Origin: Litsea cubeba | Lineage: Eukaryota > Streptophyta > Magnoliopsida > Laurales > Lauraceae | Assembly: GCA_012931725.1 (NCBI GenBank) | Contig: CM022945.1 | Coordinates: 156,026,442 to 156,090,441, forward strand | Reading direction: 5' to 3' | DNA: 64,000 bases | Shown: positions 50,201 through 60,260 of the stretch, one piece after another | Layout: every line of letters starts with the position of its first letter | How positions within the stretch are numbered: the stretch's first letter is position 1 | Program-made: the position numbers and the translations under genes | Notes under the pieces: model-generated | The model's input: only the letters and a program-made list of their open reading frames with translations | Databases searched by the model: none | What the model was told of the DNA's origin: nothing

Positions 50201-51859
50201 AACTCCTCATAGAGTTTGCCGAGGATGGGCAATCCGGTAATAGCGCTCAGCTCCTTCAAAGAAAAACCAATCTCACCATTCGTCACAACGAAGGTATTGG
50301 TTTGTGGGAGAAATGACTCCAGCATAGCTATGAAGGCCTCGTCGGAAAAGATCACGGTCTCCCTAAAGGCGCGGACCGCATCAAAAATCCCGGCTTCCTT
50401 CAAAACGGCGCCACCAATCAGCAGGACGCGATCAGTCCACGACTTCCACTCGGAGTCAGCATTGAAACGACCTCGAAGTCGAAAAGGCTTGATCCAATTG
50501 CTGCCGTCACCGCTGAAAATACCAAGGCCCACCGGTCTCAAATCGACCGACGGATAATCAGAGCCCTGGTAGCCGCTGGATGGCATCAACAGGTCCATGT
50601 CAACAGGCGACCTCTCCGTATATCCAGGAGAACCGCCGACAAAAACCCCGGTCTTGATTACATTTGTCCTTCTCACCCAGCTTGGAGGATCTTCCCTCTT
50701 AGGGCACGTGGGGGCAAGGCTCAGAATCGAGACGGTGCGATCAAACATCGACCGGGTAGTAACAGTCTTCTTCTCACCATCTGCTGTGAAGGAAAACTGA
50801 AAACATCTCCTCTGGTATGTAATGTCATCAGGGACTGCATCACCAAAGAAGAAGGTAGGCTTGGGCAAAACGCTCTGATCTTCCATCACCCATGGACGAC
50901 TGCTTACCATGATCTTATAGAATTCCTCTCCCTTGAGAGTGATCAGTCGCTGCCTCATCTCATCTCTGTTGAGGGAGTCGCACTCTTCCAGATTTCTCTC
51001 AACATACTGGACCTTCTCAAAAGCCTGCTGAACGGCCGGATTAGAAGATCTAGAAGATCGACGAGGTACGCTTGTAGCAGGCTCTTTACCCTTGTTCGCT
51101 CTGGAGGAACCACCTGAAAAGGATGGAAAAGAAAAAGATCAAACATCAAAATGACAGAATCTCGCTAAAAAAAAAATCTGGCGAAATTTTGACATGATGA
51201 CGGGGCAATTCCGAAGAAAAGGAACTATCCCGAAAGAAATAGAAAGCTTGAAGATGGGCTCAACATCGCTGCGAGCTCCGAAACTCCAAACTTTCGAAAC
51301 CTAAAAGTCTCCGCAAAATCAGGAAGGGCTCAACATCACTGCGAGCTCCAAGTTCCCAAATTTGCAAAAGCTTTCAGGTATGCTATCACATCATGCTACA
51401 AATTTAATTTACAAATTAAAGGCATGCATGAACATCTAGGTTTGCAAAAAAAAAAAAATGCATTATCATGATGAGCAAAAAAAAAAGAAAAAGAAACTTT
51501 CTCTAAAAAAAAAGGAGAGGGGAAAGAAAACAAAAAAAAAAGAAAAGAAAAGAAACTTTCTCTAAAAAAAAGGGGAGGAAAAAAAAAATGAGGGCTGGCC
51601 CACAGGCCACGTGGCCGTACGGCCAGATCCGTACGGATCTGTCCGTACGGCCCACACACAAAAAAAAAACATGAAAAAAAGAAAAGAAAAGAAAGCAAAA
51701 AAAAAAAAACCGTGTGAAAAAAAAAGAAAGAAGAAAACACGTGAAAAAAAAAGAAGAAAAAAAAGAAAGAAACAAAAAAAAAGAAAGAACTTTTTATTTT
51801 TTTCCTACAATGGAGTTTTCTTAAAAAAGAAAAAAAAAAGGGAACTTACTTGAAGCCAT
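47204..51859 (-). pseudogene. antisense plant mobile domain (PMD) gene of the Ty3/gypsy element
   Basis: Five exons: 51859-51850 (ATGGCTTCAA), 51113-48606, 48509-48396, 48324-48214 and 48138-47204. All introns are GT-AG and all junctions agree in phase, giving 1,226 codons. A short Ser-rich start (SSGSSRANKGKEPATSVPRR) is followed by a PMD (FLPQTNTFVVTNGEIGFSL, AITGLPILGKL; ~50220-50320) and its downstream part (IRPHCIFPACQMAFGEQVAL). Then come a basic Ser-rich segment (SSKKRARRSKRRR), acidic exons and a C-terminal coiled coil (LNILDREVDEARKRLEHLQA). Two in-frame stops interrupt exon 2: TAG at 49618-49620 (CAG expected) and TGA at 49018-49020 (CGA possible), both single C-to-T changes. Antisense ORFs of PMD type between pol and 3' LTR are known in plant Ty3/gypsy elements. 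The biochemical role of the domain is not established. Intron 1 (51114-51849) is A-rich. Confidence 0.85.
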
Positions 51860-52589
51860 TGATGGAGAAGAAGAAGAAAAGTCTTGAAGATCTTGAAGAA
51901 GAAAAGCTCTTGGTCTTGAAGCCCTCTTGAGATTATTGCAAAAGAAAGTAATAAGAACAAGAGATCCAACCTTCTCCTTGCTTTTATAGAGGAGAGCAAA
52001 CCAAAGAAGGAAAGAAGAAAGAGGTAAGTGTTACTAATTAGTAACCTTACCAAAAGAAAGAAATTAGAAAGATTCTTTCCCAAAAGAAAGATATCTTGAG
52101 GGATTCTCTCCCCAAAAGAAATCAATGAGAGATTTTCTCCTAAAAGATATAATCTATGACGGATTCTTTCCCAAAAGAAAGATATCTTGAGATATTCTAT
52201 CCCAAAATAAAGGGATCATGAGAGATTCTCTCCAAGTAAAGATATTCTTAGATATTCTCTATCCAAATGAGATATTTTTGGATATTCTTTACAAAAATGA
52301 CACCATATGAGATCTAAGCCATTTCAAAAGCTTAAGGTCCCATGGGTTAGCCCATATGAGCCAGGTTTGACCACCTAGGCACAAAAAAAAAAAAAAATTG
52401 GGCTTTTAGTCTAAGAGAAATCCCTCTTACCAAGAGCATACAAAAATGGTTCCATGCCTCTTTTGAGTTGATTGGACCATACAGAAGAAAATTCCAAGCC
52501 CCATGAGCTTCCAAAAATCAAACCATCCAGCCTCATCTACCAAATTGAGCCAAATTCTTGAAATTGACATTCCACAAAAATCAAACCAA

Positions 52590-52815
52590 ATCCTGGTCCC
52601 CTAACTTGCCACATACAGCCTGTTAGGTCACAAGACCAAAACCAAAAACCAAAACCTGATCCCCTAACTTGCCACATACAGCCTGTTAGGTCACAAGATC
52701 AAAACCAAAATTGATCTCCCAACATTCCACATACAGCTTGTTGGGTCACACGATCAAAACCAAACCCGACCCCCTAACCTGCCATATATAGCCTGTTAGG
52801 TCACAAGGTCAAAAC
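52590..52815. repeat. four ~60-bp units CCCTAACTTGCCACATACAG
   Basis: Tandem units with CTAAC(T/C)TGCCACATACAGCC and TGTTAGGTCACAAG, between the start of the antisense gene and the 3' LTR. The rest of 51860-53029 shows no gene. Confidence 0.85.
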
Positions 52816-53029
52816 CCAAATCCACATCCCTGATGTCATCTTCAAAACTTTGCCTCGAGATGGTACGTGATCCCTTTCACTACCATAAAATTCCCCTGGA
52901 AGCTCAAAAGGCTACAAATACCAAAAAGAAAGATTGCTCAAAGACTCTTGGTCAAGTCACAGGCTCTCCTTCAAAAATCTCTTCGAGGCACATCGACTAC
53001 AAAAGTTAAGCAACTCGCCGCTGTACCTC

Positions 53030-53040
53030 GAGGGGGCATT
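53030..53040 (+). other. polypurine tract before 3' LTR
   Basis: GAGGGGG followed by CATT directly before the LTR start TGTTGAC; expected plus-strand primer site of the retroelement. Confidence 0.6.
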
Positions 53041-55338
53041 TGTTGACACCAAAAATGTCACTTTGCCTCATCAAGATCCAAAGAGCTACATGAAGTCGCA
53101 ACCTGCCATAAATAGGCAATGCTGCTTCCAAAAATCAAATCTTGTCAGAATCAAACAAAAACTGCAAGATTCTTCCAGACAGCCAAAAAAGGAGTACACA
53201 AGAAGTTTCGGGCCATTTCAAAATCATTTGGCCTAACTTCGCTTCTCCGACAGCCGAAAAGGAGCTCTCGGCGACAAAAGCTCTCCGGGACCATGGTTTC
53301 CAAGACAGAACCTATGGATCATCTTAAAATGACTCCAATAGGTTCCCTGTCAAATTTCAAGTCAATCGGACATCGGTTGACCACACATCAAACCGCGACA
53401 TCTTCATCGCGACAAAAAGCAAGTCTGCAGGTGATAGGACCCCAAACAGCTTCGAAACTCAAACAAAAGCCTATGGTTGGTCTTATTTATTGCTCAGGAG
53501 GCTTCACACCAAATTTCAGGTCATTCCGACATCGTTTGACCCAGTTTCAGCTTCTGACAGAAAATCGGCAGCTCTGCGCGACAAAGTCTTCGGCTTTCTC
53601 AGGAAATTGGAAACTTTGCAAAATAAAATGCAAGGATTCTCATCAGGTTTCCTACAAAGAAATCAGGCCAATAAATGGTCAAAATGTCAAGGAAAAGTAC
53701 AGAAGAAAAAAGAATAAAAAAAAGCAAAAACGGACGCAAAACGGGACACGAAAGGGGGAAAACCCCCCCAGGGTCGCAGACCCCTGCGACCTTGGGCCAG
53801 GGTCGCCGGCGACCTTGGACCCCGGGGTCGCCGGGAAAGCCCCGGAAACCCCGGTTTTCGCCGTTTTTTCGCGATTCGAAGGGCCCAGCCTCTGGTACTT
53901 TCCAAAATTCATGCTTTTGAGACACCAAGTCCTCTGACATCCGTCCAAAACACGGGTAAATCATCAAGAGTATCGAAGACAGTATTGATCGCCACCCGGT
54001 CAACCAAAAAAGTGTGCTTTCCACCCGACCGATCGAGAAATCGACAGGACAGATGGCACCGACCCGCTGTTGGCAACAAACACCTGAAATTACATGATCA
54101 TCTGATGTCGATCTACATGAAGATCCATCGATGATCATCAACAGAAGAATCTCAAAAGACGTGGCACGGCCCGCGACTCTTCAGCTGCTCGGCGACCACT
54201 TAATGCGATTAATTGACTAGCTTTATTACAGTCATTAATCCATTTCTTTGGACGGCCCAATCAGAAGCAAGCATTCGGGAGTTACAAGTCAAGAGATTCA
54301 TGGCATTTAACCCATGAAACTCCTCCCATCATGGCGATTAAAGGCGATTAAATGCCCTCAATCTCCTCCGGCCAATCAGAAGCCAAGAAAAAGGAGTTAC
54401 AAAATAAATAATTCAATTTTGTAACTCCTCCCATTATGTGGCTTAATGACAATAAAAGCCCATAAACCCACCTAAAAGGCTACCTAAAAGCCTATAAATA
54501 GGAGGGCTCTCCAAGAAGAAAGGAAACACAACGAACATCAACAGACAGCAGACAGAAATCCAGAGAAAAGAAAAAGAGAGAAAACTCTGCGGAAGTTCTA
54601 CACCGGCCACCGCAACAAGGTGACAAAAGTCCCTTGGGGGGTACCCCCCCAAGGTCCTTGCCTTCTCCTCCTGCCTCCAATGGCTTAGATATGGCTTTTC
54701 AGCCTGTCTACTCGGCTTTTTATTGGACATAGGACCTTCCTTTGGTCTTTGTCCTCTAAAAACCCGAGGTTATAGCCAAGCCAAGCGAATCAATAGCATC
54801 CTCTGTTCTCATCTGCATGGATGATGGCGAAGCCCACATATGGCTTGCGACCGTCAATCTAAACGAGTCCCCCACAATCTCCTGAGAAGTTAGATCCTCC
54901 TTTTCTTGCTTTTCATTGTAGTTTGTATTTTTTCAAAAGAGACAAAAATCACAATTCTTGTCTTTCATTATTGATAAGGATTGTAAATCCGCTATAAACG
55001 CCAAAATCGGCTATAAACGCCAAAAATCGGCTATAAACGCCAAAATCGGCTATAAATGCCAAAAAAATCGCCTTTCACGGCAAACTAAGAAAAATGTCTC
55101 TTTTCTTAAATATATGTGCAATGGAAAACTTGAAAGAAGTTGATTTCCTTTTTACTTGCGAAGGTTGATCCCCGGATCACCACTTGCAATTCCAAGTAAA
55201 ATAGAAAATCTGGCACACCCACAAAAAAAAAAAGAAATGTTGATGCACGCCCTTGCCCCCCGGTTACGAAAGGGTCGGACCCGACGGACTCCCATGTCCG
55301 CCGACCTCGGTAGAACCGAGCAGGAGGGCGGTCCATCA
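53041..55338 (+). repeat. 3' LTR of the Ty3/gypsy element
   Basis: 2,298 bp. By eye it differs from the 5' LTR at about eight substitutions, mostly transitions, and in a few homopolymer lengths (notably the C-run near 54646). TATA box at 54493. Confidence 0.95.
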
Positions 55339-55520
55339 AGGCAGATGATCTGGAGGAACTGGTGGTTGAAGGAGGGAGATTGGAGCGGAGGAGAGGGGAA
55401 GGAGGAGGAGAGAGAGGGAGCGGTAATGGACTCAATGAAGCCATTCTTGCAGTCGAAGCAGACGAGATCGGGTCGTTCGTCGAAGAGGGTTTCGACCGAT
55501 ATGCACTTCTTGCAGATAGT
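55339..55520 (-). pseudogene. zinc-ribbon E3 ubiquitin ligase fragment, proximal half
   Basis: Reads leftwards: TICKKCISVETLFDERPDLV, then CFDCKNGFIESITAPS, then SFNHQFLQII into the target site. The two CxxC pairs and NGFIESI match the N-terminal zinc ribbon of plant RING-type E3 ligases (the GGFVEE-type motif). A stop lies just upstream of the first pair and no start codon is seen, so this is an internal exon piece. It continues at 25535-25340 once the retroelement is removed. Likely captured by the Pack-MULE. Confidence 0.5.
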
Positions 55521-56016
55521 CTGATATCACGTTGATTTTGAGTAAAGCCACATAGAGCAGGACACAGCTTACAAGGTCCTAAGATGAACTGATTTACAAA
55601 AACAAGGTCTTCTGCGAGAGGATTTAGGAAGGAGGAAGGAGGGAGGAGGGAGGATTTGAAATTTGAAATTTCAAAATTTTTATGCCTAAAATGGTTGGAA
55701 GGGCAATTTAGTCTTGAAAAATGAGATCATGTGGATGCAGGGACCTAAGGCTGGAAAAAGTCTAGCTGCTTGGACCATAGGCCTTAAAAAGTTTTTCCTT
55801 GGACTGGAGGCTGGAAACATTGACTTATAGAGACCTTTCGCTAATTTGCTCATTAATTAAACTTATGCCTATCCCTATTATATAAGAGGGAATACACATG
55901 TAGTATATTTAATCTTATCTTAATATATATCTTCCCAAATTAACTAGATTTCTATAATATTGTCGTGCAGTTTTTTTTAAATGGCCAATACAAGATGGGA
56001 GAAAATTTAAGAAATT
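55521..56016. other. Pack-MULE right end and flank, no gene
   Basis: Up to 55851 this is Pack-MULE sequence with GGAGG-rich text and the diverged TIR. Beyond the target duplication (55852-55860) AT-rich repeat sequence leads to the copia insertion at 56017. Confidence 0.5.
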
Positions 56017-56205
56017 TGTTATGAGATATGGATCTTGGGTGGATGCCCACTTAAGATGAGTTAGAGTTAGGGTTAAAATTAGGGTTCCTCTCTTATGCGG
56101 TTACTTTGCCTATAAATAGGCTTCTCCATTTGTATTTGTACACATAGATAATGAGATAACAGAAAAGTTCTCTCTTCCCCTCTAATCCTCTCTCGCTTTT
56201 ATAAT
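56017..56205 (+). repeat. copia 5' LTR
   Basis: Matches 59759-59953 with scattered differences; the right boundary is approximate because the LTR ends have diverged. TATA box CTATAAATAGG near 56111. Confidence 0.75.
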
Positions 56206-56513
56206 ACGTTATCAGCATGAAGCTCTAAGAGAAGGAAGAAAACCTAGTCTTCTTACCCAAAGATAAGAGAAATCCTTCCCTGTACGGATTTTCATGGCAA
56301 AATCCTTCCCTGCGCGGATTTCCATCGCAAAATCCATCCCATCGCGGATTTTGATCGCGGATTCCCTGCGCAGATTCCTTCCTAGCAAGGATTTCCATCG
56401 CAGATTCCTTCCCAGCGAGGATTTTCATCGCGGATTCCTTGCGAGGACTCCTTCTCAGTGTGGATTCCCATCGCAGAATCATTCTCAGCGTGGATTTAAG
56501 AAAAGGTTCTTGC

Positions 56514-56910
56514 ATGATGACAAATCTGGCTAAACTTGACTTTGAAGCACTTAACATAAATAAGGATAATTATTTATCTTGACAATTGGATGCTAAAATC
56601 TACTTGCAATCCAAGAAATTAGGAGAGACCATAAAGAAAGGTATCAAGATGTCCCTAGAGGAAAAGGCGTTAGCCCTGTGCCATCACATACATGAAGACC
56701 TCAAAAATGAATATCTTACTGAGGAAGACCCAGCAGGCCTATTGAAATCCCTGAAGGATAGGTTTGATCACCAGAAGATGGTCATACTACCAGCTGCCTA
56801 GAATGATGGGAAATCCCTGAAGGACAGGTATGATCACCAGAAAATGGTCATATTACCAGCTGCCTAGAATGATAGGGAATTTTTCATTAATGTCCTAATT
56901 AATGGTGAAT
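56514..56910 (+). pseudogene. copia gag remnant
   Basis: From ATG 56514: MMTNLAKLDFEALNINKDNY, then LS followed by TGA at 56580 where such gag proteins have Trp, then QLDAKIYLQSKKLGETI, HHIHEDLKNEYLTEEDP and LKDRFDHQKMVILPAA. A ~64-bp segment (AAATCCCTGAAGGA to CCTAGAATGAT) is duplicated at ~56745-56805 and ~56810-56870. Two TAG stops end it. Matches the UBN2-type gag of plant copia elements. Confidence 0.8.
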
Positions 56911-57243
56911 GGTTTAATTATTTCAGTTTTATCATGCATGTGATTACATAGTTATATTAATTTATTATTTAAGGAATGGATCATGGAACTGAGGACTATC
57001 TATATTTGGTAGATAGTTCAATAACACACCATTTTGAAAAATCATAAATTTTTCTCATAATTGTTGTTCATTCCACGAAAGGTATCCACCATAGCTGGAC
57101 CTGTGCAAATAATTGAAGGTTCTGAAATAGCCCATATGATGTTACCTAATGGTACCCACCTATTCATTAAAGATGTTTTGTTTTAAAAAAAAGTTCCCGA
57201 AAAAACTTGATTAGTTTCGAAGACATCAGAATGAATGGGTACC

Positions 57244-57798
57244 AGGGCTGTCAATCGGGTCGTGTTAATGAATTCGGGTTGTTGGTCAAACAAATTCGGA
57301 TTAGAATCACCTCAACCCGAACACGACCCATTAAGAAAACGGGTCAAAAAACCAAACACGAACCCTATTCGTTTATTTAACGGGTCATACGGCACGACCC
57401 GTTAACCCGTTAATTTTGAAAAAAAAAATTCATTAAACTTAAAAAGCATCTCTTTTCTAAATCATGGAGCCATACTTTATGCTTTGAGTCTAGGCCCATT
57501 TTCTAAGTAAATTTTGTATCTCTTCTGATTAAGTGCATCTTCCATTGAACAAGAGTTATGTCACCCACACTTTGATTTTTTGCATGGTAATGTGATGCAC
57601 ACTTGGCAGCACGGCTTTTTGACGGGTTGTATCGGGTCGTAATGGGTTACCGGGTTTATTCATTAACGATCCATTAATTTAACGGCTTAACGAGTCCGAC
57701 CCATTAACGGCCAGAACCCATTATGGGGTCACCCAAAACCGTTAATATCATGTGGGTTCGTGTCGAGCTAACGAGTCGTGTGACATTTTGACAGCCCT
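57244..57798. mobile_element. hAT-type MITE
   Basis: Inverted ends AGGGCTGTCAAT / ATTTTGACAGCCCT; the interior is rich in CGGGTCGTG and ACCCGTTAACCCGTTAA words, as in common plant hAT MITEs. Flanks TGGGTACC and TATGTACC look like an imperfect 8-bp duplication. The interrupted copia frame (DIRMNG before, YHIETVKEY after) resumes across it, so it inserted after the copia element. Confidence 0.75.
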
Positions 57799-58657
57799 AT
57801 GTACCACATTGAGACTGTAAAGGAATACGTATGCATCATTACTAGTATCGGAAGCCATAAGCAAATACTAGAAACACTAAGTGCACTCTCCTCGGGGTTA
57901 TATTACATGACAATCTCCAATGTCGAATCACATTCGATTATGAGCAAAACAACAAAGTCAAGCCCGAAGCTTAGTGATCCTAAGACTTTAAATCTTTGGC
58001 ATGATAGGAGCCCGCATACTAAGATGGGACCACAAAGTAGATTGGGAATCTATGTATTTTATGACTCTCCCTCGATTATTTGATATCTAGAACCAATGAC
58101 AAGAGATGTCTTCATTGCTCGTTTTTTCCAATTGTCAATTCGATGAGACAATATTCCTGCCGTTGGGGGGAGATAAGATAGTTCTTGAAGAACGTATTGT
58201 TCCTGTAGAACGACCCGTTCATGAAGAACGGTGATAACTAACATGGAATACTTCCACTCTGTCTCATCTGGATCCACGAACTTCACAATGTGAAAATGAT
58301 GTACGGAGAATTGTGCACTTATAAGAAATTGCAAACAGATTACCTGATGCATTTAATGATGCAGCAAAGGTAACAAAGTCACATGTGCCAGCTATGAATG
58401 CACCTGTCAGGATTAATGTCCTTGCAGGACAAAGTCAAAATACAGCAGAAAAAAAATCTGTAATACGCCAGAAGCGTGTCAGAACAATAGGTTCAAAGGA
58501 CTCAGCTCCACGGAAAAGGAGAAATGGGCAATCAACATCATGTCCTCCCGAAAAGGCAAGTAACACTCTGGAAGAGGTTCCTCTCGAAGAGGCACGTAAC
58601 GCTCCTAAGAGGTTCCTCCCGAAGAGGCACATAACGCTCCTGAAGAGATTACGGTAA
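57799..58657 (+). pseudogene. copia GAG-preintegrase and downstream remnants
   Basis: YHIETVKEY, then SSGLYYMTISNVESHSIMSK and LWHDRSPHTKMG match the GAG-preintegrase region. It jumps directly to QSRLGIYVFYDSPSII-YLEP, normally found well downstream of the integrase core, so the integrase catalytic part is deleted. RLPDAFNDAAKVTKSH and PAMNAPVRINVLAGQSQN follow with stops and frame changes. Confidence 0.7.
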
Positions 58658-58949
58658 AATCCGTTCTCTCTAGAATAATGGAAGTCCCTGATGAGACTTT
58701 GGAAACTCCTGAAGAGGCACCAGTACCGGATAATGAATAGATCTTTATACTTTATAATTATTCAAGAGAGATATAGAATGAAAATGATGACGATGATTGG
58801 GACACAGAACCACGATCTATAAATCCCGGAAGAATTTTCTTTGCCGGAAGCAAAGCCAAGGAGTACGTACTCAATCCAATTAAGGCACTAGACTGGTATT
58901 AAACATATCCTACGATAATTGGGGTGGAACAACTGATTTATGAATATTT

Positions 58950-59471
58950 TATCATAAAGATTCCAGTTTTGTAGGATATGCAGATTCAGGTTATCTATCT
59001 GATCCTCATGAGGGTCGATCACAGACAGGTTATGTGTTTGAAAATGGTAATGTGGCCATTTCTTGGCATTCTATTAAACAAAATTTGGTAGTTATTTCCA
59101 CCAACCATGCTGAGGTTTTGGCTCTTTATGAAGCCAGTAGGGATTGTGTATGGCTAAGATCTTTGATTCAGCATATTCGTAGTTCTTGTCAATTACCTTC
59201 TACTGCTGGTATCCCGAATATTATTTATGAAGATAATGAAGCATGCATAAAACAAATTCGAAAAGGTTTCATTAAAGGAGACAAGACTAAGCATATAGCA
59301 CCGAAGTTCTTCTTCACTCATGAACTTCAAAACAACAACGAAATTGAAGTCAAGCAAGTTTGTTCGAGTAACAACCTGGCTGATCTGTTTACCAAATCTT
59401 TTCCAAAATCAGTATTCCAAAAGTTTGTATATGAGATTAGCATGCGTAGAGTTCATCATCAAATTATATAA
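58950..59471 (+). pseudogene. copia RNase H C-terminal remnant
   Basis: GYADSGYLSDPHEGRSQTGY (from ~58976), then NVAISWHSIKQNLVVISTNH, AEVLALYEASRDCVWLRSLI, YEDNEACIKQIRKGFIKGDK, TKHIAPKFFFTHEL and ADLFTKSFPKSVFQK. This is the end of a plant copia polyprotein with the ADxxTK tail. The stop after HHQII is the natural end. The whole RT core upstream is missing. Confidence 0.85.
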
Positions 59472-59758
59472 ATGGTTGCTATCATCAGAGGGAGTGCTTT
59501 ATCAGGGAGCATCTTAAAGTATGCTACCCATGGACATTTGTGTGCTATACTCTTTTTCCTTCTCTAGGTTTTATCCCACTAGGTTTTCCTAGTTAAGGTT
59601 TTAACGAGGCAGCATTATGCACGTCCAATACCAGTTCAATGATCTTGAAGAATGTTGTACTCTTTTTCCCTTCGCTTTGATTTTTTTTCCACTGGGTTTT
59701 CCTTAGCCAAGTTTTTAATGAGGCAACTGTCTTTGAATTATGGTCATCCAAGGGGGAG

Positions 59759-59953
59759 TGTTATGAGATATGAATCTTAGGTGGATGCCCACTTAAGATG
59801 AGTTATGGTTAGAATTAGGGTTCCTCTCTTATGATGTTACTTTGCCTATAAATAGGCTTCTCCCCTTGTATTTGTATACATAGATAATGAGACAACAAAA
59901 AAGCTCTCTCTTCGCCCTCTAATCCTCTCTCTCTTAGCCTCTCTTTTCTAACA
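59759..59953 (+). repeat. copia 3' LTR
   Basis: 195 bp, TG...CA, followed by target duplication AAATT. TATA box CTATAAATAGG near 59850. Confidence 0.85.
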
Positions 59954-60260
59954 AAATTTTTATTTTTATAGTGATTAATTTGATGTGGTATCAACTACCT
60001 ATATTGTCAAATTTTGTAATAATCACACAATATGGAAGCATTTTTCAAGCTATTTTTATTTTTATAAGTAGGCCCTACTTGAGAGATTCTTTTGTATTGA
60101 TTAATTTGACATGACATCAGCTACTAATGTTGTGAAATCTTGTAATGATCTCACAAGATGGGAGTATTTTTAAGTAGTTTATCTTTTATAAGTGGGCTAT
60201 ACTAGAGAAAATATTTTTTTTAAATATAATTTGACTAGGTACCAACTATTAATATTATGA
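59954..60260. repeat. ~110-bp tandem repeats interrupted by the copia element
   Basis: Units contain TTAATTTGAYATG, ATCARCTAC and TTGTAATRATCWCACAAGAT. The piece left of the copia element (about 55945-56016, with CAAGATGGGAGAAAATTTAA) belongs to the same array. Confidence 0.65.

Larger units (their letters stand above)
25536..55338 (+). mobile_element. Ty3/gypsy (Tat lineage) LTR retrotransposon with antisense PMD gene
   Basis: LTRs at 25536-27839 and 53041-55338 begin TGTTGACACC and end GGTCCATCA. A perfect 5-bp target duplication AGGCA flanks it (25531-25535, 55339-55343). Domain order gag - protease - RT - RNase H - second RNase H - integrase, and the RT text NGACPKDEFPLP, place it in the Tat lineage. 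Without its nested insertion it is ~23 kb, very large as in Ogre-like members. An antisense five-exon PMD gene lies between pol and the 3' LTR. By eye the two LTRs differ at about eight substitutions plus homopolymer lengths, so insertion was recent, although both genes hold nonsense codons. Confidence 0.93.
23562..55851. mobile_element. Pack-MULE carrying gene fragments, split by a Ty3/gypsy element
   Basis: A perfect 9-bp direct repeat ATTAATTAA flanks the region (23553-23561 and 55852-55860). The left end starts GGGGCATTGGGCGACAGGTC; the complement of the right end starts GAGCAAATTAGCGAAAGGTC. These are weakly matching terminal repeats (roughly half identical over 50 bp). Removing the inserted Ty3/gypsy element leaves about 2,480 bp holding at least two unrelated captured gene fragments (a mitoferrin-like carrier and a zinc-ribbon E3 ligase) and no transposase, the usual make-up of a Pack-MULE. 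The target duplication is AT-rich and the TIRs are diverged, so this is an inference of moderate strength. Confidence 0.6.
56017..59953 (+). mobile_element. decayed Ty1/copia element
   Basis: Short LTRs (56017 to ~56205; 59759-59953) start TGTTATGAGATATG and contain TTTGCCTATAAATAGGCTTC. A perfect 5-bp duplication AAATT flanks the element (56012-56016, 59954-59958). GTTATCAGCATGAAG after the 5' LTR fits a copia primer site, and AAGGGGGAG precedes the 3' LTR. Remains of gag, GAG-preintegrase and RNase H are present; most of integrase and RT is missing. A MITE is inserted at 57244-57798. Non-autonomous relic. Confidence 0.88.

Noticed and set aside
51396..51853. Lys-rich and Phe-rich frames on opposite strands
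   Set aside because: Products of A-rich tracts in intron 1 of the antisense PMD gene.
55340..55444. Minus-strand frame starting MASLSPLPLP, looking like a transit peptide
   Set aside because: It overlaps the zinc-ribbon E3 fragment in another frame and runs on into the LTR; the Ser/Pro bias comes from CTCC-rich sequence.
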